Shown: in pieces, positions 1-7,348 of the stretch
How the letters are laid out: each line of letters begins with the position of its first letter
Numbering within the stretch: position 1 is the first letter of the stretch
Assembly: GCA_000703065.1 (NCBI GenBank)
Contig: JNLK01000001.1
Coordinates: 1,116,001-1,180,000, forward strand
Source of the DNA: Lachnospiraceae bacterium AC2029
GTDB taxonomy: Bacteria > Bacillota > Clostridia > Lachnospirales > Lachnospiraceae
DNA: 64,000 nt
Direction of reading: 5' to 3'
The notes under the pieces: generated by a model
What the model was told of the DNA's origin: nothing
The model's database searches: none
Seen by the model: the letters and a program-made list of their open reading frames with translations, nothing else
Translations under genes and position numbers: made by a program

Positions 1-675
1 ACGACCAGGCTGGTCCTGGCCACGCTCAACATCAGACACGGAGAAGAAGGTCTCGATAAGATTGCAGAAGCGATCCGGGAAGCAGGTCCCGATATCATCG
101 GTCTCGAAGAGGTGGATGTGGGATGTGAACGCTCCGGATATACGGACGAACCGGCGGAGCTTGCACGGCTGGCCGGCTATCCTTACCATGCCTTCGCGAA
201 GGCCATCTCCCTCGGTGACGGAGAGTACGGAACCGCGATCCTCTCCCGCTATCCCATAGAACAGTTTGACGTCATCCCCCTGTATTCAGGGGCCGGCGAA
301 AACCGTTCCGTCGGACATGCAGTCATTTCCGTAGAGGGCGTAAAGCTTCACGTGCTTGTAACACACCTTTCCTACAATAACCGCTCACTGGTGATCGATC
401 AGATGGAGACGATCGGCGACATGCTGGACACATTTGAACACTATGCACTTCTCGGCGATCTCAACAGCTTTCATCTTGAGGATATCAGCCATCTGAACGC
501 CGCCTACTGCGTCAACCGCCCCGACCGAAGCTATATCACCTTCCATCGCTGGAATCTTGCCATCGACAACATCGTAGTGAGCGAAGGCTTCTCCGAGCTT
601 TCCAGCGGCGTTTCGGAAAAGGAATGCTCCGACCATAACCTCCTGTACGCAGTCTTTCAGTTCAGCCACAGGTGA
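1..675 (+). CDS. Endonuclease/exonuclease/phosphatase (EEP) family protein, 5'-truncated by window edge
   Basis: The frame is open from base 1, so the start lies outside the window. The visible 224 residues show EEP-fold landmarks in order: an N-terminal LATLNIRHG strand, IIGLEEVD carrying the metal-binding Glu, LVTHLSY, LLGDLNSF (the GDxN-type catalytic motif), an IDNIVVS strand and a C-terminal CSDHNLLYAVF with the catalytic Asp-His. Members hydrolyse phosphodiester or phosphomonoester bonds in DNA, RNA, lipids or small molecules; the substrate cannot be told here. It converges on the adenylosuccinate-synthetase-like gene with a 31 bp gap. No signal peptide can be judged because the N-terminus is missing. 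Confidence 0.85.
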   Translation, partial: TTRLVLATLNIRHGEEGLDKIAEAIREAGPDIIGLEEVDVGCERSGYTDEPAELARLAGYPYHAFAKAISLGDGEYGTAILSRYPIEQFDVIPLYSGAGENRSVGHAVISVEGVKLHVLVTHLSYNNRSLVIDQMETIGDMLDTFEHYALLGDLNSFHLEDISHLNAAYCVNRPDRSYITFHRWNLAIDNIVVSEGFSELSSGVSEKECSDHNLLYAVFQFSHR

Positions 676-706
676 TCTGTCCCCGGATGCAGCTCAGCTA
701 TGTGAA

Positions 707-1924
707 CTAGTTCAGTTTTTTCACGTCCTCCGCATAGGGCGAAGCGGAGAGATAGAAATCATCAAACGTTTCTTCAATACACGGGCAGCTGACAAACTGC
801 TCCGGTGTAACATCCCCGTTTTTCATGGAAATTCGGTGACCGGTCTCATTAAGATGGGTCAGGAGCAATGAAACCCTGCAGTTCTCCATGCCGCCTCTGT
901 CGAGATCCCTGCGAACCTCCTTAACAAATGCGGTCTCGCTTTCGTGACGTGCATACCTGAGCTGCCCCTGCCATCTGTTTGTTTCATTTGTCCTGTCCTT
1001 ACAGATCTTCCCTATCTCTTCAGGACTGCATTCACACTCAAGTCTTCCCGCTCCATGTCGGGTAACGTAGGATCGGGAGACATAAATCGCTTCATCAAGA
1101 GAACTGCCGATCAGATCAAGGAACCTTCTGACGGAAAGAAGACCTGTATTCGAGGCGGTCACATGTGGTGCATATTCCTCATTGTCCTTGTCCAGCAAAA
1201 GCCCCTGCCCCGATTCAAAAATCAGCGTTCCGACACCATCGAGCAGATCCTTCAGTTCACGCGGGGTCAGGATCTTAACATGGCGAAGGTTGTCGGCCAT
1301 CACATCCGCTGCATTTATTATCACATTGTCATCTGAGAGAAGGCCGCAGTACTCTTCAGCCCTTTCATCAAGGCTGTTTCCGATATCCTTCAGCCGTGCA
1401 AAGGTGTATTCGGAACGCAATTTGAACAGTCTGACACAAAGCTCATCTGCAGAAAGCCCGCGGATATCACCGAGCTTCAGACCATATCCGGCTCCTGTAC
1501 GAATATCACACTCGTTGATGCCCATGCCGCAGCTTCCGTGCCTCTTCTCACCGCGTGATGACTCCAGCGCCATATTCAGCAGTACATCATCGGGAACGGT
1601 GATGCAGGTATCCTCCATGGCATAGATATCGGGAACAAAACCAAAGGCATCCTGAAACTCCGTCATCTCCTCGCCGAGCTTATAAATGTCCGGATAATAT
1701 CCGGGCGCCCAAAGAGTCGCCGCATGACAAAGCGAGCCCGATGAAAGCTCATGGAAAACAAATCTTGTATTCTCCGGCAGTCGACGCTCAACGGTATGAC
1801 CGGACTGTGCGCCGCCATTATGACGCACGATAAGCGGATGTATGGAATTAAGGGAAAGGTAATCGACTGCCAATCCCTTTCCCTCATCTCCGAAATTTTT
1901 CCCTATTACGGCAACTGTTCTCAT
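707..1924 (-). CDS. Divergent adenylosuccinate synthetase-like protein (PurA family)
   Basis: A 405-residue protein, slightly shorter than canonical PurA (about 430). Seen: the P-loop GDEGKG near residue 12, SGHTVE with the catalytic His (PurA has NAGHT), FESGQGLLLDKD and HVTASNT (PurA FEGAQGTLLD and VTSSNT), and SYVTRHGAG (PurA YSTRVGAG). PurA joins IMP and aspartate using GTP. Here the guanine-recognition TKLD motif reads THLN, and the aspartate-binding TTGRxRR loop is altered. Nucleotide or amino-acid specificity may therefore differ from housekeeping PurA (inference). Its ATG overlaps the stop of the vWA gene as ATGA, so it is the last gene of a kinase-like/vWA/PurA-like operon. That setting argues against simple purine synthesis. 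Confidence 0.82.
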   Translation of the reverse strand: MRTVAVIGKNFGDEGKGLAVDYLSLNSIHPLIVRHNGGAQSGHTVERRLPENTRFVFHELSSGSLCHAATLWAPGYYPDIYKLGEEMTEFQDAFGFVPDIYAMEDTCITVPDDVLLNMALESSRGEKRHGSCGMGINECDIRTGAGYGLKLGDIRGLSADELCVRLFKLRSEYTFARLKDIGNSLDERAEEYCGLLSDDNVIINAADVMADNLRHVKILTPRELKDLLDGVGTLIFESGQGLLLDKDNEEYAPHVTASNTGLLSVRRFLDLIGSSLDEAIYVSRSYVTRHGAGRLECECSPEEIGKICKDRTNETNRWQGQLRYARHESETAFVKEVRRDLDRGGMENCRVSLLLTHLNETGHRISMKNGDVTPEQFVSCPCIEETFDDFYLSASPYAEDVKKLN

Positions 1925-2799
1925 AACCTCAGTGTTCCGCCCGTATTTGAAAGTGTTAACTGTCTGAGCATATTCTCAAGCATCGGAGCCTTGAGAGTAT
2001 CGCACTCGTTCAGAATGGTTTCCAGACTCTCGCCATTCTGGAGTCTTATGGTTCCGATAATGATATCCGGAATCATGTCTATTTCCGACTTCTGGATCAC
2101 GATCTTGTGACCATGAAGGATGTCCGGATTACCGTCCAGGCCGATCATGATATGGAATACATGGAACTTCTGCTGAACCTCCTTGAGAAGATCGTTCACG
2201 GACGCATTCGGGATATCGTCACCGATCACCCTCTTGATGGTTTCACTGACCCGATCCTTTCTGATCTCCGCGTCATCACCGATGGTAAAAACGAAGCCCT
2301 TCTGATTCCTCTTGTTGATCGCATCTATATTGGTATGTCTGGAGAGAAATTCCCAAAGACATGTCGGTACAACATCGCCGCTTCCGCGATTCTCAAAGTA
2401 AAGATCAAGCAGCTGCTCGGCGATGCGAATGTCGGACTCGAACTGAGTGACCTGCAACGGAGAACCATCCGCATAATCACCATATGCAGCGCACATAAGT
2501 GCAGGATCCTCAACCGTGCCGGTGGAATACAGCTTCATGATCAGGTCATTCAATGCCTCCGAAGCAACCTTAACCGCCAGATACCCCATGGAGCCTGTAA
2601 CATCAAGTCCTACAACGATCGGAGTCGAATGCGGATGATCCTCGGAATCAAAGCATTCTCTTGTTCCGATGTACCTTGGGTCATACTTCGGATCACAGCT
2701 TTTCTTCTTGAAAACCTCCTGAACGCTTCTGGTTGCAGTAAGATTTCTGCTTTGCTTAAGCTTGGACCAGTCACTTGCTGAATAACTACCATACCCCAT
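1921..2799 (-). CDS. von Willebrand factor A (TerY-like) domain protein
   Basis: A 292-residue soluble protein with a single vWA fold. The MIDAS metal site is visible as VVGLDVTGSMG (DxTxS) near residue 65, with further acidic loops at AAYGDYADG and FTIGDDA. vWA proteins are metal-dependent adaptors. The version next to a zinc-ribbon kinase resembles TerY of the TerY-P triads (vWA, PP2C phosphatase, kinase) described for tellurite-resistance-linked stress systems; no phosphatase is present here. The start is fixed by GGAGGAG six bases upstream. The gene begins 12 bp after the pseudokinase gene and overlaps the PurA-like gene by 4 bp, so all three are probably translated together. Confidence 0.85.
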   Translation of the reverse strand: MGYGSYSASDWSKLKQSRNLTATRSVQEVFKKKSCDPKYDPRYIGTRECFDSEDHPHSTPIVVGLDVTGSMGYLAVKVASEALNDLIMKLYSTGTVEDPALMCAAYGDYADGSPLQVTQFESDIRIAEQLLDLYFENRGSGDVVPTCLWEFLSRHTNIDAINKRNQKGFVFTIGDDAEIRKDRVSETIKRVIGDDIPNASVNDLLKEVQQKFHVFHIMIGLDGNPDILHGHKIVIQKSEIDMIPDIIIGTIRLQNGESLETILNECDTLKAPMLENMLRQLTLSNTGGTLRL

Positions 2800-2811
2800 A
2801 ATACACTCCTC

Positions 2812-3684
2812 CTATATTGTCATTTTTACAAATTTATGTCCGCCAAAGCCCTTTTCGATAACCTTATCCCACTTTTCGAAATCGAGAAATGCGTCAGGTT
2901 CAGGAATCGAATTGAGAAAGTCGTATAGTTCCTTCGGATCCCTTGTATTCTCCGCAAGAGCGATCGCCGTGTCCCGGACAGCGGAAAGATCCAGCACCCC
3001 GCTTGCCGACTGAACCCGGCGCCAGTCTCCGAACAAAGCCCCCTCATGAGTAACCGGATTGACCCATATCGAACCCGGAGTGATATTCCCATGCTGTATA
3101 CCGGAATACTTCAACAAGCAGCAAATATTCTCCATTCTGGAGATCACCCATGCAAGCTGCTCTGAAGCCCAGGGGCGGAAATACTCGGCGGGATAGAAAT
3201 TGGGATATCTGCGGAACACAAGTGCATAAGCCCCCGACTCAAGCCCAAGCTCCATTTTAAGCTCAGGCACGGTGCGATGGAGCTTGTCATCCGCCGGAGG
3301 AAAACTCAGCCGTCTTACTCCCGCCAGAAACGTCTTTGCATCCTCTGCCCTGTCAAAAACATAGATAACGGATTCCCTGGCCAGATAACACACATACCCG
3401 TCGTGCTCTGTCTTCAGCATATAATCGATCATAAGCGGATCTCCGCCGGCAAGGGTATAGCTGTCCTGCCCCCTGCAAAACCAGCTTATGTCTTTGCTGT
3501 AATCATTTTCTTTTTTCAGGGCCTCTGCCCTGTAGAACTGCAGAAGTCTTTTTCTGAATTCCTCATTCCCCTTAAAATCCTCATCCGACAGATAGCCCTT
3601 GGAACCGCAATACGGACACTCAAACCCGGTCGTCCCGTTGATCTCTATCTGTCCTCCGCAGGTTTTACATTTGTAAGCAACCAT
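2812..3684 (-). CDS. Zinc-ribbon plus protein kinase-like (probable pseudokinase) protein
   Basis: A 290-residue protein. Residues 1-30 form a zinc ribbon (CKTCGG and CPYCGS). The rest resembles a Ser/Thr kinase catalytic domain: the catalytic loop reads IQHGNITPGSIWV instead of HRDLKPEN, and the DFG position reads FGDWRR. The catalytic Asp is Asn and the metal-binding Asn is Ser, so catalytic activity is doubtful. No clear ATP-binding lysine segment was found. It is the first gene of the operon with the vWA and PurA-like genes. A probable promoter (3755-3783) and a short palindrome lie upstream, and AAGG six bases before ATG supports the start. Confidence 0.7.
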   Translation of the reverse strand: MVAYKCKTCGGQIEINGTTGFECPYCGSKGYLSDEDFKGNEEFRKRLLQFYRAEALKKENDYSKDISWFCRGQDSYTLAGGDPLMIDYMLKTEHDGYVCYLARESVIYVFDRAEDAKTFLAGVRRLSFPPADDKLHRTVPELKMELGLESGAYALVFRRYPNFYPAEYFRPWASEQLAWVISRMENICCLLKYSGIQHGNITPGSIWVNPVTHEGALFGDWRRVQSASGVLDLSAVRDTAIALAENTRDPKELYDFLNSIPEPDAFLDFEKWDKVIEKGFGGHKFVKMTI

Positions 3685-3727
3685 ATATTACCTTCTTTTT
3701 GATGACGTTTTTTCACAGAAATACCGC

Positions 3728-3742
3728 TGTCATGTTGTGACA
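3728..3742. promoter_or_regulatory. Short palindrome, possible operator in the operon leader
   Basis: The sequence TGTCA-N5-TGACA is a perfect 5 bp inverted repeat located between the predicted -10 box and the pseudokinase start codon. Its position fits a repressor-binding site, but the regulator is unknown. A match this short can occur by chance. Confidence 0.3.
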
Positions 3743-3754
3743 GACTCACTTAAT

Positions 3755-3783
3755 ATTATACTATTTTTCCCTTATGAAGTGAA
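3755..3783 (-). promoter_or_regulatory. Probable sigma-A promoter of the pseudokinase/vWA/PurA-like operon
   Basis: On the minus strand, TTCACT and TATAAT are separated by 17 bases, with an AT-rich spacer. It lies about 70 bases upstream of the pseudokinase start codon. A short inverted repeat (TGTCA, five bases, TGACA) at 3728-3742 sits just downstream in the leader and could be an operator (inference). Confidence 0.6.
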
Positions 3784-3852
3784 GCCAATATCACCACATC
3801 TGACAAAGTTCTCCGGGGGGATGTCGCCCTTTCAGCGCGCTCTTCCCCGCCG

Positions 3853-5013
3853 TCACCTCCCGGTCGCAGCCCGGATCATTTTTCTGTCCACAAATGCCAG
3901 CAGCCACGCTGCTGCAACGGCCAGTACATACACCAGCAAAACGTAGAGGACATCCGGCATGGATCCGTCCGGTCCACCCGGAAGCACTTCCCGGAACAAT
4001 TCGTGGATCAGATAGATCTCATAGCTGATCCCACCGAGGAACAGGAGTGTCCGGTTGTGAAACTCCACCTTCAGGTTTACTAAAAGCAGAACGGACAGGA
4101 AGAGCATGCAGAGCACGATCTGCGCCAGCAGAGTGATGAGCTTCTCGGGATATCCCGGATGCCCCGCCCATTCCGAATAGTAACCGAAGCGTCCCTCCAC
4201 GAACATCCCCAGCAGATACCATCCGATGAAAAGGAGCACCGACAGCGGAAGCAGAAGCCTGTAACGCTTCTCCATCGCTGACCGGATGCGCGTCTCATGC
4301 TTCGAAACAAGCATGCCGACGATAAAAAGAAATGTGGTATTGTACCACCACTCCCCCATAAACCAGCGACGGTTGACGGAGGTACTGTCATGCCCGAGCA
4401 GCAGGGAACAGGTGATCATCAGAATCGTAAAAAGAGTCAGACAGATCATCGCCGCACGCTCAGACCGGATGAAACGGAAGAATACGAAAAATGCGAGATA
4501 CAGCAGGAGCAGTTCGATCACATACCAGGCATTTCGGTTCAGAAGAGGCCATCCGAATATGGCCGTGACGCCCTGCCATACACCGGAGATCCTGTCACCG
4601 GCAAAGACACAGAGGTAGATGACATTTGTCAGAAGAAAAGGGATCAGAACCTTCAGAAAGCGATGACGCAGAAAACCCTTCAAGTAATCCTCCCCGGTCT
4701 TATACCTTTTGTACAGTCCGTAGCCGGAGAAGAAAAAGAAGACGCTGGTGAAAAGGATCCCGAAGGAATTCCATATGGTGACCGGTCCCTTATTCACTCT
4801 GCCGTAACGCGTGATGGTCTGAACCAGATGATGTAGGATGATCATCAGCGCAGAAAATGCCTGAAGCGCCTTGGCCTGTCCCAGGCTCCAGGCTTCCCCG
4901 CTGAACTCACCCTTCTTCTTCACGCCGGCCCCGAACACAAGAATCGTGACGATCGCCACCGGAAAAAGAAACAATAAAAACTCCGTCATATAATCCACGG
5001 TACCTGTTGTCAT
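3853..5013 (-). CDS. Acyltransferase family 3 membrane protein (OafA/YrhL-like)
   Basis: A 386-residue polytopic membrane protein with about ten hydrophobic helices. The early segment ALMIILHHLVQTITRYG carries the conserved His pair region of acyltransferase-3 proteins, followed by SVFFFFSGYGLYKRYK and LLNRNAWYVIELLLLY. These enzymes transfer acetyl or other acyl groups to extracytoplasmic sugars, peptidoglycan or lipids; the acceptor cannot be predicted. The start is supported by AAGGGAAG upstream. The gene is monocistronic, and the 167 bp after it holds the promoter of the next leftward operon. Confidence 0.88.
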   Translation of the reverse strand: MTTGTVDYMTEFLLFLFPVAIVTILVFGAGVKKKGEFSGEAWSLGQAKALQAFSALMIILHHLVQTITRYGRVNKGPVTIWNSFGILFTSVFFFFSGYGLYKRYKTGEDYLKGFLRHRFLKVLIPFLLTNVIYLCVFAGDRISGVWQGVTAIFGWPLLNRNAWYVIELLLLYLAFFVFFRFIRSERAAMICLTLFTILMITCSLLLGHDSTSVNRRWFMGEWWYNTTFLFIVGMLVSKHETRIRSAMEKRYRLLLPLSVLLFIGWYLLGMFVEGRFGYYSEWAGHPGYPEKLITLLAQIVLCMLFLSVLLLVNLKVEFHNRTLLFLGGISYEIYLIHELFREVLPGGPDGSMPDVLYVLLVYVLAVAAAWLLAFVDRKMIRAATGR

Positions 5014-5104
5014 TCTTCTTCCCTTTCTTTTCCAGGCATGATATACTGAAAAAGCTTACATTACCTTTTATCTCGCTATACTCTTTGGAAGGATCCAAAA
5101 CGGT

Positions 5105-5608
5105 ATGAAATCAAAACGCGACCTGATCAATGAACTGATAACTTTAGGCATAGTATTTATAGGACTCCTTGTCCTTTTCTTAGTCATTCAGGCCCCTCTT
5201 GTCGCCTGGTTAATATGTATGATTCCCATAGTCTATGTTATCATTCGTGATCTTTGGTATCTCCGATCCAAAAATTATCAATACAAGGTCCCCGGCAAAA
5301 CCAAGCTCAAAATCACAGACGGAAATATCACGGCAACCGGCTTATGGGCTGAAGGAAAAATCCCCTGCGAAAATGTAACCAGGATCCAAATTTGGGGTCG
5401 CCAGGAATTCGTAAATCATAAGGATAATAAGTCCCCGGAAACAATCACCCGAAAAGAAATCATAGAACGAATCAACATCGAAACCGATCGGGCGATTTAT
5501 TCATTTGATATCCCCGATACGGAAGCCTTCCGCCCCATTTTATCCGAACTCAAAGAATGCTGTACAAACGCAACCATTGAAACGGACTATGAATGGTCCG
5601 AGCCCTGA
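5105..5608 (+). CDS. Small membrane protein with PH-like (YcxB/DUF304-type) domain
   Basis: A 167-residue protein with two adjacent N-terminal hydrophobic helices (about residues 10-50: IVFIGLLVLFLVIQAPL and LICMIPIVYVIIRDLWYL). A beta-rich cytoplasmic region follows (KLKITDGNITATGLW, EGKIPCENVTRIQIWG, AIYSFDIPD) resembling bacterial PH-like domains. The function is unknown. GGAAGG lies upstream of ATG. Its 3' end overlaps the convergent leftward gene by 22 bp, so the two transcripts would be complementary at their ends. Confidence 0.72.
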   Translation: MKSKRDLINELITLGIVFIGLLVLFLVIQAPLVAWLICMIPIVYVIIRDLWYLRSKNYQYKVPGKTKLKITDGNITATGLWAEGKIPCENVTRIQIWGRQEFVNHKDNKSPETITRKEIIERINIETDRAIYSFDIPDTEAFRPILSELKECCTNATIETDYEWSEP

Positions 5609-6684
5609 TTTTTCTTCATAAAGATGAGATCTCTGCCTCCATACCTCGCTTCATTCATCGGAAAATGGATCATCTCATACATATCTTGTCTCTTATCTTT
5701 ACTCACAACGCCCAAAAAGATCAGTATCTCTGTAATGGTTTTTGCATGAATGGCATACCATCCGGCTTTGTTATTCAGTAACTGCAGGATAAAGAGACAC
5801 ATATTTTCTTCTTCGGGAGTATTCTCCATTTGGAGTCTCTTTCGAAGCAACTTACTGATCTCCTCAAAAACTATTTCATCTTCCTCTGATTCCTTTACGC
5901 TTTTTTCAACATAATTCTTAAACCCGTATTTAACAAACAAGTACAGCGTGATCACAACAATCAGGGCTATTAATGACGGTATGAAATACCGTGGATAAAC
6001 TGTTTTTGAACCAACCACCACCCGCTTGGTACTGCTCTTCCCAAAATTCACATGCATAATGGTCTCACCTTCCAATTCCTGTGAAAGTTTGACAGACTCA
6101 TTTGCCTTTTTTATATTCTTTGTACTGATATCATCTACATCATACCCGGTTGTTATCGATCGTTCTACAATCTCTCCATATAACGTTGTTTCATATAATT
6201 CCCCGCTCGTTTTCAGTTTTTCAAAACGATCTATCTGGGCGCCCTCCAAAAAAAGCACACCGGTGTTTCCTTTATCATCCCGAATCCAATAATACGCTCT
6301 GTCTATCATTTCTCCCCGGTCTTCTTCCTGGGTTAAATCAACCGTCTCACCATGATATTTTACTGTTTTTCTTGGAGCATATTCTCGTTCAGTGATCGAA
6401 GTTTTTTTTATCACCTCTTTTACTTTTACCGTACAGTCTTCACCTCTGGATAAACCCGGAGCATAATCTACGTATGTTACTTCATATTCGCTGTAGACAT
6501 TTTCAACGCTTTTGTTTGAAAGAGCAATCCAAAAGATGAAAAGAGCAATAAGGATCAGCACCCACAGAAAAAAATAGATACCGAAGACCGTATCGATAGT
6601 TGTATCGAAAAACCGCTTCCTGAAATTTCCTTTGACGTTTCTTTTCGATTCTAAAGTAATTATATTCACAATTCGATCATCCAT
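5587..6684 (-). CDS. Membrane protein of unknown function with two transmembrane helices
   Basis: The ATG at 6684 is chosen because AGGAGGG lies eight bases upstream; an earlier in-frame start at 6780 would overlap the preceding gene and lacks this signal. The 365-residue protein has a helix near residues 35-55 (FFLWVLILIALFIFWIAL), a central extracytoplasmic beta-rich domain, a second helix (FIPSLIALIVVITLYLFVKYG) and a C-terminal cytoplasmic helical domain. The family is not recognised. It is the last gene of the leftward cassette containing NERD- and EEP-domain proteins, and it converges on the PH-like gene with a 22 bp overlap. Confidence 0.72.
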   Translation of the reverse strand: MDDRIVNIITLESKRNVKGNFRKRFFDTTIDTVFGIYFFLWVLILIALFIFWIALSNKSVENVYSEYEVTYVDYAPGLSRGEDCTVKVKEVIKKTSITEREYAPRKTVKYHGETVDLTQEEDRGEMIDRAYYWIRDDKGNTGVLFLEGAQIDRFEKLKTSGELYETTLYGEIVERSITTGYDVDDISTKNIKKANESVKLSQELEGETIMHVNFGKSSTKRVVVGSKTVYPRYFIPSLIALIVVITLYLFVKYGFKNYVEKSVKESEEDEIVFEEISKLLRKRLQMENTPEEENMCLFILQLLNNKAGWYAIHAKTITEILIFLGVVSKDKRQDMYEMIHFPMNEARYGGRDLIFMKKNQGSDHS

Positions 6685-6742
6685 GCCAAACACCCTCCTG
6701 TCAGGGAAAAGCATCTCATCTATCAGTCTTCCAGCATTAACA

Positions 6743-7312
6743 TTATCTTTCAACCGCGTCAACGATAACCTTGCCGTCATGCTCGTATACCGTACACCTC
6801 TTCCCTACATCCTTCGCACTGTAATTGGCGATCTCGTAGGTCTCCGTTGTCTTCTGATTGTGGTAAGCATCCGTATATTGCACGATGTAGGTGTAAAAAT
6901 GCTCCGTGCTGTTTCCTACAACACCATTCTGAAAGAATTCCACGGCATCCGCAACATGGTGCGACAATGTACCTCTCAGATTCATTTCCGTTACCACTCC
7001 GATATACATCACGCCCTGATCCATGATCCTCTTGTGCACATCTTTATAAAGCTTGTATGATTTCTTTCTCTGATAAAAGAAACCATATCCAGCCGTGATC
7101 AGACCGACAACCGCTCCTACCATGATCAGAATATAGGCCTCATCAACCTGCTGCACCATCAAAAGGATTCCAAATATCAGGGCGAGTAAAAATATGACTC
7201 CCCCAAGGATATAGAAAACAAAGGCCTCATGCTTCCCGCCTTCTACAAAGTATCTGAGTTTCTTGAACTTCTCAATATATGTACTTGATATATCCTGATT
7301 TGGATTTGTCAT
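6743..7312 (-). CDS. DUF3592-like membrane protein
   Basis: A 189-residue protein with two hydrophobic helices (FYILGGVIFLLALIFGILL and AYILIMVGAVVGLITAGYG) at about residues 32-80. A beta-rich domain follows with YIGVVTEMNLRG, YTYIVQYTDAY and a GKRCTVYEHDGKV ending, a pattern like DUF3592 proteins. The function is unknown. GAGGG nine bases before ATG supports the start. It lies 36 bp after the 802-residue helical-repeat gene and 58 bp before the next membrane-protein gene, consistent with one operon. Confidence 0.7.
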   Translation of the reverse strand: MTNPNQDISSTYIEKFKKLRYFVEGGKHEAFVFYILGGVIFLLALIFGILLMVQQVDEAYILIMVGAVVGLITAGYGFFYQRKKSYKLYKDVHKRIMDQGVMYIGVVTEMNLRGTLSHHVADAVEFFQNGVVGNSTEHFYTYIVQYTDAYHNQKTTETYEIANYSAKDVGKRCTVYEHDGKVIVDAVER

Positions 7313-7348
7313 AACCGTATTCCCTCATTTACGAAACCGGGTCAACCT

